The notes: a model not told the origin generated them from the sequence alone. 64,000 bases of DNA from Achromobacter animicus (GCF_902859585.1 NZ_CADIJM010000011.1:62001-126000), one strand, 5' to 3'. Positions 1-8,658 are shown, counted from the stretch's first letter. A program made the numbers and translations.

Positions 1-272
1 TAGCGGTCGGAGAAGATGCCGAGCACCCATCCGCCCACCGGACGCATGAAGAAGCCCACCGCGAAGATGCCGAACGTCGCAAGCAGGGCAGTGGTTTCGT
101 TGCCGGGCGGGAAGAACTGGCTGGAAAAGAAAATGGCGAACGACGCGTAGATGGTCCAATCGAACCATTCCACCGCATTGCCTACACTACCGGCCAGAAT
201 CGTGCGGCCGCGCGAAACGGGCGGGGCGCTTGCGCCTTGCGCCGCGCGCAAGGTTGCGGATGTGCTGCTCAT
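1..272 (-). CDS. MFS transporter, metabolite:H+ symporter type (3' end outside window)
   Basis: Only the first 90 codons are inside the window, reading leftward from the ATG at 272. The product is an inner-membrane secondary transporter of the major facilitator superfamily. A hydrophilic N-tail of about 25 residues leads into TM1, which carries GNAVEWFDW (residues 31-39), the hallmark of the metabolite:H+ symporter (MHS) branch that moves carboxylates, betaine or shikimate-like solutes. RPVGGWVLGIFSDR (residues 77-90) is the family's loop 2-3 motif. It is divergent from the Lrp-type regulator at 355, which is therefore its likely regulator. Substrate cannot be told from this fragment. The family call is firm. 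Confidence 0.85.
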   Translation of the reverse strand, partial: MSSTSATLRAAQGASAPPVSRGRTILAGSVGNAVEWFDWTIYASFAIFFSSQFFPPGNETTALLATFGIFAVGFFMRPVGGWVLGIFSDR

Positions 273-299
273 GACGTCCTCAAATTGTGTTTTGTTTTT

Positions 300-314
300 T
301 GGTCAAATAGACCA
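300..314. promoter_or_regulatory. 15-bp palindrome in the MFS/Lrp divergent promoter region
   Basis: TGGTC-AAATA-GACCA is a perfect 5-bp inverted repeat around an A+T-rich 5-bp centre, in an 82-bp A+T-rich gap between two divergent starts. Lrp/AsnC sites are typically 15 bp, dyad-symmetric and A+T-rich in the middle, so this is a good candidate operator for the adjacent regulator. The role is inferred from symmetry and position only. Confidence 0.45.
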
Positions 315-354
315 CTAAATTTTGTGTTTTTATCAATGCGCGAACGTTAGATTA

Positions 355-1359
355 ATGGATATGGTCACGTCAAGTAAGGGTAATTCCCTAAGCGCCGCGT
401 TGGACGACACGGATCTCGCGTGCCTCGTCGCGCTGCAGGCGCAGCCTCGCGCGTCCTGGCGCGAGCTGGGCGCGGCGACCGGCATCGCCGAGCGAACCGT
501 CGCGCGGCGCATCAAGCGCCTGATGGACGCGGACGCGCTGCGCGTCATCGCGGAACCGGACCCGCTGGCCACCGGCCGCGGCGTGGTGCTGCACGCCTGG
601 GTGCGCTGCCGGTCTGGCCGGGTGCCGGACGTGGCCGACCAACTCGCGAAGCTGGACATCAGCCAGCTCGTGGTGACACTGGCCGGTTCCGCCGATCTGA
701 TGGCCGAGCTGACGCTGGCCGACGCGGCCGATATGCCGGACGTCGTGACCCACGTGCTGCCGTCCATCGACGGGGTGGAGCACGTGGAGGCGCGGCTGGT
801 GCTTCGGCCGTTCCGGCGCGCGGGCCAGTGGCGGATTCAGCCGGCGTCTGAAGGCGATGCGGACGCGCCGCTGCTGTCCCCGCCAGCCGCGCTGACCGAT
901 CCCGAGCAGCGCATGGTGTCGCACCTGATGCGCGATGGCCGCGCCAGCCTGGCGGAGCTGGCCGAACGATCCGGCGTCAGCGAGCCCACCGCGCATCGCC
1001 TGCTGCAGAACCTGGTGGAGCGCCGGGCGCTGAGCTTTCGCGTGGAAGTCGAGCCGGCGCTGGTCGGCTTTCCGGTGGAAGCGGTGATCTCGGTGCAGGT
1101 GCGTCCGCAAACGGTGGACGCGCTGGCCGCGCATCTGGCGCTGGACCCCAATACCCGCTGCCTGTTCGGCACCAGCGGCGCGTCGCAGCTTTTCTGGCAC
1201 GTGCTGTGCCGCGACAGCCTGCATCTCTGGGACGTGGTGACGCGGCGGCTGGGCGAGCTGGACGGCGTGCTGAACAGCGAAGTCGGCGTGGTGATGCGCG
1301 CGCACAAGCGTTGCGGCATTGTGCGCGCGGGTGCGCGGCTGGGGGCGGACGCCGCGTGA
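355..1359 (+). CDS. Lrp/AsnC-family transcriptional regulator, tandem two-HTH form
   Basis: A 334-residue DNA-binding regulator, about twice the usual Lrp/AsnC length of roughly 150. The sequence shows two complete modules: helix-turn-helix at residues about 16-57 (WRELGAATGIAERTVARRIK) with an AsnC-type ligand domain behind it, then a second helix-turn-helix at about 179-220 (LAELAERSGVSEPTAHRLLQ) and a second ligand domain. Such doubled Lrp proteins are known, usually as local regulators. I chose ATG 355; ATG 361 is equally possible and an upstream TTG at 322 is less likely. No strong ribosome-binding site is visible. It is divergent from the MFS transporter and probably senses that transporter's substrate or a product (inference). 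Confidence 0.88.
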   Translation: MDMVTSSKGNSLSAALDDTDLACLVALQAQPRASWRELGAATGIAERTVARRIKRLMDADALRVIAEPDPLATGRGVVLHAWVRCRSGRVPDVADQLAKLDISQLVVTLAGSADLMAELTLADAADMPDVVTHVLPSIDGVEHVEARLVLRPFRRAGQWRIQPASEGDADAPLLSPPAALTDPEQRMVSHLMRDGRASLAELAERSGVSEPTAHRLLQNLVERRALSFRVEVEPALVGFPVEAVISVQVRPQTVDALAAHLALDPNTRCLFGTSGASQLFWHVLCRDSLHLWDVVTRRLGELDGVLNSEVGVVMRAHKRCGIVRAGARLGADAA

Positions 1360-1380
1360 TGTTCACGCGGGGCCGCCTTC

Positions 1381-1443
1381 GGCCCTTCCGGCCCTTCCGG
1401 CCCTTCCAGCCCTTCAGACCCTCCAGACCCATTAGGCCCTTCC
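1381..1443. repeat. 9-bp tandem repeat between convergent genes
   Basis: Seven consecutive units of GGCCCTTCC. The first three (1381-1407) and the last (1435-1443) are perfect; the middle three are degenerate. The array fills the gap between the stop of the Lrp-type gene and the stop of the Liv fusion gene, which converge here. No gene overlaps it. Confidence 0.85.
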
Positions 1444-1486
1444 GGCGGCCACACTTCCAGGCGGCCGCCTCGGCGCCTCACTTCCG

Positions 1487-3976
1487 CTATGCCCCGAGAT
1501 ACGCGCGCGCCAGCGCGCCGTCCTTGGCAATGTCTTGCGCGGCGCCATGCGCGGCGACCCGGCCGGATTCCAGCACGTACGCGCGGTCGGCCAGGGACAG
1601 CGCCAGCGCCGCCATCTGGTCCACCAGCAGGATGGTCATCGACTCCTTGCGCAGCCGGTCCAGCGCATCGAACAGCTCGTCGATGATCTTGGGCGCCAGG
1701 CCCAGCGACGGCTCGTCCAGCAGCAGGATCACGGGCTTGGCCATGAGGCCGCGAGCGATCGCCAGCATCTGTTGTTCACCACCCGACAGCAACCCCGCGC
1801 GCTGGTGCAGCCGTTCGCGCAGCCGCGGAAAGCGCGTCAGCATTTCCTCGACACGCGCCTCACGATCCTGCGGATGCAGGAAGGCACCCAGGCGGATGTT
1901 GTCCAGCACGCTCAGTCCCGGAAACACCTGACGTCCTTCCGGCACCAGCACCAGGCCGCGCGCCACGATGCGGTCGGCGGCCAGACCGTGCAGCTCCTGA
2001 CCCTGAAGGTGCATGCCGCCCTGCGCGGGCCGGTGCAGCCCGGCTAGCGTGCGCATCAGCGTGGACTTGCCCGCGCCGTTCGCGCCCAGCAGCGCCACCA
2101 TCTCGCCTTGCCTGACCTGCAGGTCGATGCCGTGCAGCACGGGATTGGCGCCGTAGCCGGTCGTGAGATTGCCCACACCCAGCACCTCGGGCGGCAGCGC
2201 CTCGCCCGCCGGCCTGCGCCGCGCGGCGGGCGCCCGGCGGGCCGCCTCGTCGCCCAGATAGGCCTGCCGCACTTCAGGCGATTGCTGGATCTGGGCGACG
2301 CTGCCCTGCGCCAGTTCGCGTCCGGCGTCGATCGCCACGATGTGGTCGGACACGCCCATCACCAGCGTCATGTCGTGCTCGACCAGCAGCACGCCCGCGC
2401 CCGCCTCGGCAATGCGCCGCAGCAGCCCGGCCAGCCGCGTCTTGTCCTCGCGCGACAGTCCGGCCGCGGGCTCGTCCATCAGCAGCACGTCGGCATCGGT
2501 GGCCAGCGCGCGCGCAATCTCCACCAGCCGCCGGTCCACGTGCGGCAGGTCCGCCGCGGGAATGTCCAGCGCGCCTTCGTAGCCGCAGAACGCGAGCAGG
2601 GCGCGCGCGCGTTCGCGCACGTCGGGCGCCAGGTAGCGGCGCGACGCCAGCAGCCCGCCCAACCGTCCGCGCAGCATGCCCAGCGCGACGTTGTCTTCGA
2701 CGCTCAGCGTGTCGAAGAGCTGCGAGGTCTGGTAGGTGCGTGCAATGCCGCTGCGCGCCACGCGATGCGCGGGCAGCGCGGCCAGCGGGGCATCGCCCAG
2801 CGCCACGCGGCCGCTTGTCGGCTGGTAATAGCCGCTCAGCATGTTGATGACGGTGGACTTGCCCGCGCCGTTGGGGCCGATCAGCGCCGTCACCGCACCG
2901 GGCGGCACCGTGAACGACACGGCCTGCACGGCGCGCACGCCGCCGAAGGTCATGGTGAGCGCGTCGGCCTGCAACGTGCGGCGCGCACGCGCGGTCGCAG
3001 GCAACGCGCCGTGGCGAGGCGCAAGCCCTTGCGTCTGCGCGCGCCGCCGCCAGCGCGCCAGCAGCCCGGCGGCGCCTTCGGGCGCGGCCCACAACACCAC
3101 CAGCAGGAAGGCGCCGAAGAACAGCAAGCGGTATTCCTCCAGGCTGGACAGCACTTCGGGCAGCAGGCCCACCACCACCGCGCCCAGCAGCGGCCCGGCC
3201 AGCGAGCCCGCGCCGCCGATGGTCACCGCCAGCACGAACAGGATGGACTGCATGAAGTTGAAATTGTGCGGCGTGATCATGCCCGTGAGCGGTGCATACA
3301 GCCCGCCCGCCAGGCCGACCACCGCGGCCGACACCATGAAGGCCACCGCTTTGACCACCAGCGGATTGATGCCGATGGATTCGCTTGCTGTCTCGCTGTC
3401 CTTGACCGCGCGCATGGCCGCGCCCCACGCGCCGCGCGACAGCAGCGCATAGCCGATCAGCGCGGCAAACACCGCCACGATGGCAAGCATGGCCACGCCG
3501 CGGTCGCCGCCCAGGCTGCCGAGGGCCGGCTGCACGATGCCCATCAGGCCGTTCTGCCCGCCCGTGACCGAGCCGCCTTCGATCAGCGCGTGTTCCACGA
3601 TGAAGCCGAAGGCGATGGTGATCATCGCCAGATACGGGCCTTTCACGCGCAGCGCGGGCACGGCGAGCAGCAGGCCGAACGCGCCACACACGAGCGCGGC
3701 GGCCGGCCACGCCAGCCAGAAGCTCCATTCGGCCTGGCCGGTCAGGATCGCGACGGTGTACGCGCCGATGGCATAAAAGCCCGCGTGGCCGAACGACATC
3801 TGGCCGGTCAGACCCAGCAGCACGTTCAGGCCGATGCCGGCCAGCGCCAGCAGCGCCACATTGCCCAGCACGAAAACGTAGTAGCCGTTGACGGTGGCGG
3901 CCAGCATCAGCGCCGCCACGGCCAGCAGGGCATACAGCGCCGGCGGCAGCCAGCGCATTGCGGATTGCTTGTTCAT
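1487..3976 (-). CDS. Liv-type ABC transporter, fused LivM permease + LivG ATPase + LivF ATPase
   Basis: One 829-residue polypeptide carries three components usually encoded separately for high-affinity uptake of branched-chain amino acids, amides or related acids. Residues about 1-310 are a LivM permease (many TM segments; GQMSFGHAGFYAIGAY). After a basic linker (about 315-340), a LivG ATPase follows with Walker A GPNGAGKST (about 367-375) and LLMDEPAAGLS. A LivF ATPase begins about residue 600, with Walker A GANGAGKST (about 630), LSGGEQQ and LLLDEPSLGLAP. The LivG signature region reads LPHVDRR (about 476), lacking the Gly of the usual motif. The start is ATG 3976, which overlaps the livH stop by one base (TGATG); an upstream in-frame extension runs through livH and is not used. 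Substrate unknown. Confidence 0.92.
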   Translation of the reverse strand: MNKQSAMRWLPPALYALLAVAALMLAATVNGYYVFVLGNVALLALAGIGLNVLLGLTGQMSFGHAGFYAIGAYTVAILTGQAEWSFWLAWPAAALVCGAFGLLLAVPALRVKGPYLAMITIAFGFIVEHALIEGGSVTGGQNGLMGIVQPALGSLGGDRGVAMLAIVAVFAALIGYALLSRGAWGAAMRAVKDSETASESIGINPLVVKAVAFMVSAAVVGLAGGLYAPLTGMITPHNFNFMQSILFVLAVTIGGAGSLAGPLLGAVVVGLLPEVLSSLEEYRLLFFGAFLLVVLWAAPEGAAGLLARWRRRAQTQGLAPRHGALPATARARRTLQADALTMTFGGVRAVQAVSFTVPPGAVTALIGPNGAGKSTVINMLSGYYQPTSGRVALGDAPLAALPAHRVARSGIARTYQTSQLFDTLSVEDNVALGMLRGRLGGLLASRRYLAPDVRERARALLAFCGYEGALDIPAADLPHVDRRLVEIARALATDADVLLMDEPAAGLSREDKTRLAGLLRRIAEAGAGVLLVEHDMTLVMGVSDHIVAIDAGRELAQGSVAQIQQSPEVRQAYLGDEAARRAPAARRRPAGEALPPEVLGVGNLTTGYGANPVLHGIDLQVRQGEMVALLGANGAGKSTLMRTLAGLHRPAQGGMHLQGQELHGLAADRIVARGLVLVPEGRQVFPGLSVLDNIRLGAFLHPQDREARVEEMLTRFPRLRERLHQRAGLLSGGEQQMLAIARGLMAKPVILLLDEPSLGLAPKIIDELFDALDRLRKESMTILLVDQMAALALSLADRAYVLESGRVAAHGAAQDIAKDGALARAYLGA

Positions 3977-4854
3977 CAGACCTTCCTCACATCGGCGCGC
4001 CCGAACAGGCCATTGGGCAGCACGGCCAACATGACGATCACCAGCGTGAAGCTGATGATCTGCGTATACCCGGAGCCCAGCGCCACGGTGATCAGCGCTT
4101 CGACCACGCCGAACAGCAAGCCCGCGATCATCACGCCCCATGCGCTGGTGATGCCGCCCAGGATGGCGACCACATAGGCCTTCAAACCGAACAGCGTGCC
4201 CATGTCCGCCTGCACGTTAAAGAGCGGCGCGACCAGCGCGCCGGCCACGCCCGCGAACAGCGTGGACACCGCGAAGGCGGCCATGATGGCGTGGCGCACG
4301 GGGATGCCCATCAGCCGCGCGGCGTTCGGGTTCTGCACCACGGCCAGCAGCGCCACGCCCCAGCGCGTGCGGCGCGACAAGGTGTGCAGCGCAGCCGCCA
4401 GCGCCAGACCCACCACCGGGATCAGCAGTTGCAGCGGATAGATGCCCAGGCCCAGCCCGCCGATCTCCAGCGGCGATTGCGCCAGCGGAGAGGGCAGGCT
4501 GCGCGGCTCCTTGCCGAACGTGAACATGACCACGTTGTCCAGCACGATGCCCAGCGCCACCGTGGACATGAGCCACGCATTGGAGCCGCGGCTGGCAAAC
4601 GGCCGCACCGCCAGCCGCTCCACGACCAGGCCGTACAGCGCGCAGAGCGCCAGCGCAAACAGCAGCGCCACGGCCAGCGGCCAGCCCAGCGTCTGGGCGA
4701 ACGTGTAGGTCAGCACGGCGCCCAGCATCATGGAACTGCCCTGGGCGAAGTTCACCGTGCCGGACACGGCATAGGTCAGGTAAAAGCCCAGGGCCATCAG
4801 CCCATACATGCTTCCCAGTCCCAGGCCGCTGACGATGGCGGACATCAACAACAT
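3976..4854 (-). CDS. Liv-type ABC transporter permease LivH
   Basis: A 292-residue inner-membrane permease, normal for LivH, with hydrophobic segments throughout. It pairs with the LivM part of the fused protein to form the channel. Family motifs include NFAQGSSMMLGA (about residues 34-45) and the conserved loop around VQNPNAARLMGI. It lies 27 bp after the binding-protein gene and its stop overlaps the start of the fusion gene, so all three are one operon. Confidence 0.92.
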   Translation of the reverse strand: MLLMSAIVSGLGLGSMYGLMALGFYLTYAVSGTVNFAQGSSMMLGAVLTYTFAQTLGWPLAVALLFALALCALYGLVVERLAVRPFASRGSNAWLMSTVALGIVLDNVVMFTFGKEPRSLPSPLAQSPLEIGGLGLGIYPLQLLIPVVGLALAAALHTLSRRTRWGVALLAVVQNPNAARLMGIPVRHAIMAAFAVSTLFAGVAGALVAPLFNVQADMGTLFGLKAYVVAILGGITSAWGVMIAGLLFGVVEALITVALGSGYTQIISFTLVIVMLAVLPNGLFGRADVRKV

Positions 4855-4881
4855 GCGCGTCTCCCGCGGCGTCTGGCCGCT

Positions 4882-6072
4882 TTACTGCACGCCCTTGACG
4901 GGCAGGATGCGGTTGTCGATGAACTGCGTCCACACGTAGTCGTCCTCACGCAGCGCATCGTGCGAGGCCGGCGTGAAAGGCTGCTCATACGTCTTGATCA
5001 GGCCTTCGTACTTGCCGATCTTGTAGAAGCCCTGGCGCACCGCGTCGCCATCGGTCGAGCCGGCCTGCGCGATGGCCAGCGCGGCAAGCTGCATGCCGTC
5101 GTACGCGTTGGCCACGCCCACGGCCGGCGTGATGTCCTGCGGACCCTTGATGTCGGAATACTTGGTCTTGAGCGCCTGCATCACCTTGTCGCCCACCGGG
5201 CCCTGCTTGCCGAAGAAGCTGTAGGTCTGCACGAAGTGCACGTTCTTGGCGTTGGGACCGGCCAGTTCTGTGAAGCGGCCGCCGGCCGGGCCCCAGTGCG
5301 ACACAATCGGCACCTTCCAACCCATGCGGTCCAGCGACTTCACCACCTGCGCGGACGGACCCACGTTGCCGACCAGGAACAGCGTGTCGGCGCCGGCGGC
5401 CTTCAGGCGGCTCAGTTGCGGCACGATGTCCAGATCGTTGGGCTGGAATTTTTCGACGCCGGCGGGCGTGATCTTGGCGGTGGCCAGCGCGGCGTTCAGG
5501 CCTTTCTCGTTGGATTCGCCCCAGGGGTTGTTCACCAGGATCATGCCTGGCTTGGCGCTCTGGAACGTCTTCTTCGCGTACTGGACCATCGCGCTGTCGA
5601 CGATCTCGTCCATCGCCGACACGCGGAACACGAAGTTGGGATTGCCCTTGTTCTGCGTGATGGCGGTGCCCGCGGCCCACGGCCCCATGAACGGCACCTT
5701 CTCCTGGTTCACGATGGGAACGATGGCCATCGAGACCGGCGTGTCCAGGCCGCCGAACAGCACGGCGACCTTTTCCTTGTAGATCAGCTCGCGCGCGGCG
5801 GCCATGCCCTTGGCAGGATTGCCTTCGTCGTCGCGGCGCACCAGCACGACCTGGCGGCCGTCCAACAAGCCGCCGCGCGCGTTGATCTCGTCAATGGCGA
5901 TGGTGATGCCGCGCGTCAGCGCTTCGCCGGCGCGCGCCGACTCCCCGGACAGCGCGGTGATCAGACCGATCTTGATCGGGTCCGCTGCCAGCGCCGACTG
6001 CGAGGCAAGGCCCGCGGCGAAAAGCGCGGCGGCGGCCGCGTGGCGCATAAAGGAACGACGGGTCGGGGTCAT
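4882..6072 (-). CDS. Periplasmic Leu/Ile/Val-type substrate-binding protein, Tat signal
   Basis: A 396-residue receptor for the adjacent Liv-type transporter. The N-terminus MTPTRRSFMRHAAAAALFAA has a twin-arginine motif followed by a hydrophobic stretch and an ALA cleavage site, so export by Tat as a folded protein is likely. The mature part begins DPIKIGLITALSGES, typical of Peripla_BP_6. I chose ATG 6072 because CAGGAG sits about 9 bases before it; an ATG 36 bases upstream would bury the signal peptide. First gene of the binding protein-LivH-LivMGF operon, divergent from the deacetylase gene at 6303. Ligand unknown. Confidence 0.92.
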   Translation of the reverse strand: MTPTRRSFMRHAAAAALFAAGLASQSALAADPIKIGLITALSGESARAGEALTRGITIAIDEINARGGLLDGRQVVLVRRDDEGNPAKGMAAARELIYKEKVAVLFGGLDTPVSMAIVPIVNQEKVPFMGPWAAGTAITQNKGNPNFVFRVSAMDEIVDSAMVQYAKKTFQSAKPGMILVNNPWGESNEKGLNAALATAKITPAGVEKFQPNDLDIVPQLSRLKAAGADTLFLVGNVGPSAQVVKSLDRMGWKVPIVSHWGPAGGRFTELAGPNAKNVHFVQTYSFFGKQGPVGDKVMQALKTKYSDIKGPQDITPAVGVANAYDGMQLAALAIAQAGSTDGDAVRQGFYKIGKYEGLIKTYEQPFTPASHDALREDDYVWTQFIDNRILPVKGVQ

Positions 6073-6241
6073 CGGGACACTCCTGAAAAAGTGGAATGAA
6101 TCTTGCATGGGGTTAAGTGCTGCTTCGTTCCCTTATGCAAGATCCATGCCACCTGATCCGCGTTCATTGCTGCATGCCGCTTTCGCCCCGCCGCCGCTGG
6201 GCGCGGGCAGTGTAGGCGGGATATGTGCACACCGATGTCAG

Positions 6242-6272
6242 GATTTTGTCGCCAAAACCGCAGCGATTTTGT
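6242..6272. promoter_or_regulatory. Repeated GATTTTGT elements upstream of the deacetylase operon
   Basis: GATTTTGT occurs at 6242-6249 and again at 6265-6272, 23 bp apart. The first copy forms part of an inverted repeat TTTTG-TCGC-CAAAA (6244-6257). They lie in the 230-bp gap between the divergent Liv and deacetylase operons, 30-60 bp before the latter's start. They are candidate sites for the GntR-type regulator encoded at 7268. Pattern only. Confidence 0.25.
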
Positions 6273-6302
6273 TCACAATCATGCTTCAGGATTTGCACCA
6301 AA

Positions 6303-7259
6303 ATGAATCCATCCTCGCTTCCAAGCACTAAACCGGGGCGCGAAGGCAACGCCGCCTGGACGCCGCAACCGCTGGCCAGCCACGGCCGCTTCCCGTACCG
6401 CGCCATCGCGGGCCGCGCCGACTATTCGTGGCCGAACGGCGCACGCCTGGCCGTGTACCTGGGCTTCAACATCGAGCACTTCGCGTTCGGGGAAGGACTG
6501 GGCGCGGAACTCGGCCCGGCGTCGCCCCATCCGGACGTCCTGAACTACGCCTGGCGCGAATACGGCAACCGCGTGGGCGCGTGGCGCTGCCTGGAACTCT
6601 TCGACGAGCTGCGCCTGCCCGCCGGCGTGTTGATCAATACCGCGCTGTATGAGCATTGCCCCGATCTGGTGGACGCCTTCCTGGCGCGCGGCGACGAGCT
6701 CATCGGACACGGCTACAGCAACGCGCACCGGCAGGGCGGATTGCCCGAGGCCGAGGAACGCGCGCTGCTAGCGCACTGCCGCGATCGCATCCTGCGGCAC
6801 GCGGGCAGCGAGCCGGCGGGTTGGCTGTCGCCGTGGATTTCGGAAAGCCACGCCACGCCCGACCTGCTGGCCGAGGCGGGCTACCGCTACACCCTGAATT
6901 GGTGCCACGACGACCAGCCCATGCGTATGCGCACCCGCGCGGGCGACCTGTGGGCCATTCCGTATCCGCAGGAACTCAACGACATTCCGATGATCATGGG
7001 CCGCAAGATGGACGCGCGCGATTTTGCCGATATGATCCTTGACCAGTTCGAGGAGATGCGCGCGCAGGCGGTGCGCCAGCCGCTGGTCATGGGCATTGCG
7101 CTGCATCCCTACATCGTCGGCCAGCCATACCGGTTGCGTCACCTGCGGCGCGCGCTGGCGCCACTGGCCGCCGCCCGTGACCGCGGCGAGATCTGGTTCA
7201 CCACGCCAGGCGAGATCTGCCGGCATGTGGACGGCTTGCCGCCGGGTGTGATCGTTTAG
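6303..7259 (+). CDS. Polysaccharide-deacetylase-fold hydrolase, allantoinase (PuuE)-like branch
   Basis: A 318-residue NodB-fold protein. Positions normally devoted to metal binding and catalysis show the pattern of the PuuE/allantoinase-like branch (GFNIEHFAFGE near residue 50; GHGYSNAH with two histidines; LSPWISESHATPDLL), where a Glu replaces the NodB Asp. Members often hydrolyse ring amides or N-acyl bonds of small nitrogen compounds rather than polysaccharides. I start at ATG 6303, with CAGGA upstream; earlier in-frame codons lack family similarity. It heads an operon with the GntR-type regulator (8-bp gap) and the flavin-reductase-like gene, divergent from a Liv-type transporter that may import the substrate (inference). 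Confidence 0.8.
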   Translation: MNPSSLPSTKPGREGNAAWTPQPLASHGRFPYRAIAGRADYSWPNGARLAVYLGFNIEHFAFGEGLGAELGPASPHPDVLNYAWREYGNRVGAWRCLELFDELRLPAGVLINTALYEHCPDLVDAFLARGDELIGHGYSNAHRQGGLPEAEERALLAHCRDRILRHAGSEPAGWLSPWISESHATPDLLAEAGYRYTLNWCHDDQPMRMRTRAGDLWAIPYPQELNDIPMIMGRKMDARDFADMILDQFEEMRAQAVRQPLVMGIALHPYIVGQPYRLRHLRRALAPLAAARDRGEIWFTTPGEICRHVDGLPPGVIV

Positions 7260-7267
7260 GAGCCGCA

Positions 7268-8020
7268 GTGCCAAGTCCAACCCAATCCCGCCGCGCCGCC
7301 GCCGCGCGGTCCAAACCCCCCAAGCCCGCCGCGGACGATGACGTCCTGCCCGACGCCGACATGGAACGCCGCATCTGCGAGGCGGTCTACGAAAGCGTGA
7401 TGAGCCAGCGCCTGACGCCTGGCACCAAGCTGCCCGAGGCCGCGATCTGCGACCTGTTCGGCGTATCGCGATCGGTGGCGCGCAAGGCGTTGCAGCGGCT
7501 GGCGCACGAGCACGTCGTGGACCTGCACCACAACCGCGGCGCGGTGGTGGCCGAACCCACGCCCGAGGACACCCGCCAGATCTTCCAGGCGCGCCGCGCG
7601 CTGGAGGCGGCCTTGCTGCCGTTGGCCGCGGCCCGCGCCACGCGCGCCGACTACGCCTCGCTGCGCAAGCAGTTACGTGACGAGCATGCGCTGCTGCACC
7701 GCGCCGGGCAACCGGCCTGGGCACGGCAGGCCAGCGCGTTTCACGTGCGGCTGGGCGAACTGTCCGGCAACACCATCCTGCACGGCTACCTGGCCGAGCT
7801 GGTCTCGCGCTGCTCGCTCATCGTGGCGCTGTACGAGCCGCCCGGCAACGCCGCCTGCGAACACGGCGAGCACGTGCTGATCGTGGACATGATGGAGCGC
7901 GGCGACGTAGCCGAAGCCGTGCGGACCAACGACAACCACCTGGCGGACCTGGAGCGGCGCATCAGCCTTGAGCGCCCGCAGCCCGCGCAAACCCTTGCCC
8001 AGATGCTGGGACTGGCCTGA
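7268..8020 (+). CDS. GntR-family regulator, FadR/FCD subfamily
   Basis: A 250-residue regulator. After a disordered Ala/Arg/Pro-rich tail (1-30) comes a winged helix (about 35-100; LPEAAICDLFGVSRSVARKA) and then an all-helical FCD ligand domain with the metal/ligand histidines (FHVRLGELSGN; HGEHVLIVDMM). The start codon is GTG, 8 bp after the deacetylase stop, so it is co-transcribed and probably autoregulates the operon. FCD proteins usually respond to small carboxylates. Confidence 0.9.
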   Translation: MPSPTQSRRAAAARSKPPKPAADDDVLPDADMERRICEAVYESVMSQRLTPGTKLPEAAICDLFGVSRSVARKALQRLAHEHVVDLHHNRGAVVAEPTPEDTRQIFQARRALEAALLPLAAARATRADYASLRKQLRDEHALLHRAGQPAWARQASAFHVRLGELSGNTILHGYLAELVSRCSLIVALYEPPGNAACEHGEHVLIVDMMERGDVAEAVRTNDNHLADLERRISLERPQPAQTLAQMLGLA

Positions 8021-8021
8021 C

Positions 8022-8654
8022 ATGGAAATCGACTTCGACGCTATCACCGAATATCAGCGCTACAAGCTGATGGCCAGCCTGATCGTGCCCCGTCCGATCG
8101 CGCTGATCACGACGCTGTCCGAGACCGGCGTGGTCAACGCCGCGCCGTTCAGCATGTTCAACATGCTGGGCGAGGACCCGCCCATCGTGATGGTCAGCAT
8201 CAACCGCCTGGAAGACGGCGGGCTGAAGGACACTGCGGTCAACATCGCGCGCGACCGCGAGTTCGTCGTTCACCTGACCGACGAAGCCATGGCCGAAAAG
8301 ATGCACCGCTGCGGCGACCGCCTGCCCTCCGATGTCAGCGAACTGGCGCACGCGGGTCTGGACGCCGCGCCCAGCCACCGCGTCGCGCCGCCGCGCATCG
8401 TGCAGGCGCCCGTCGCCTTCGAATGCACGTTGTTCGAGACCATGGAGACCGCCAGCCGCCAGATCTTCATCGGTCAGGTGCGCTGGCTGCATGCGCGCGA
8501 TGGCTTGATCGACACGGAGACGTGGCGCGTGCGCCTGCAGGATTACTTTCCGGTGGGCCGGTTTGGCGCCAGCTTTTACGTGCGGACGCGAGACCGCTAC
8601 GCCATCGACGCGGAAAAGAACGCGCCGGCCAGCACGGCCATCGACGAGATCTGA
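8022..8654 (+). CDS. Flavin reductase-like, FMN-binding split-barrel protein
   Basis: A 210-residue protein of the DIM6/NtaB flavin reductase-like family, with VPRPIALITTLSETG and NAAPFSMFNMLGEDPP near the N-terminus, the usual FMN-binding stretch. It may supply reduced flavin or act on the same substrate as the deacetylase. One base separates it from the regulator stop, and it is the last gene of the operon. It ends 4 bp from the convergent LysR gene. No partner monooxygenase is visible nearby. Confidence 0.85.
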   Translation: MEIDFDAITEYQRYKLMASLIVPRPIALITTLSETGVVNAAPFSMFNMLGEDPPIVMVSINRLEDGGLKDTAVNIARDREFVVHLTDEAMAEKMHRCGDRLPSDVSELAHAGLDAAPSHRVAPPRIVQAPVAFECTLFETMETASRQIFIGQVRWLHARDGLIDTETWRVRLQDYFPVGRFGASFYVRTRDRYAIDAEKNAPASTAIDEI

Positions 8655-8658
8655 GGCC

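Noticed and set aside
3977-4141. 55-residue N-terminal extension of the Liv fusion protein
   Set aside because: It is a shadow of the livH 3' end; the TGATG overlap at 3976 is a normal coupled start.
2108-4177. Plus-strand open frame of 689 codons opposite the Liv fusion
   Set aside because: Antisense shadow; no motif, no ribosome-binding site, no plausible promoter.
3958-6099. Plus-strand open frame of 713 codons opposite LivH and the binding protein
   Set aside because: Same His/Arg/Gln-rich antisense signature; opposite strand carries recognisable proteins.
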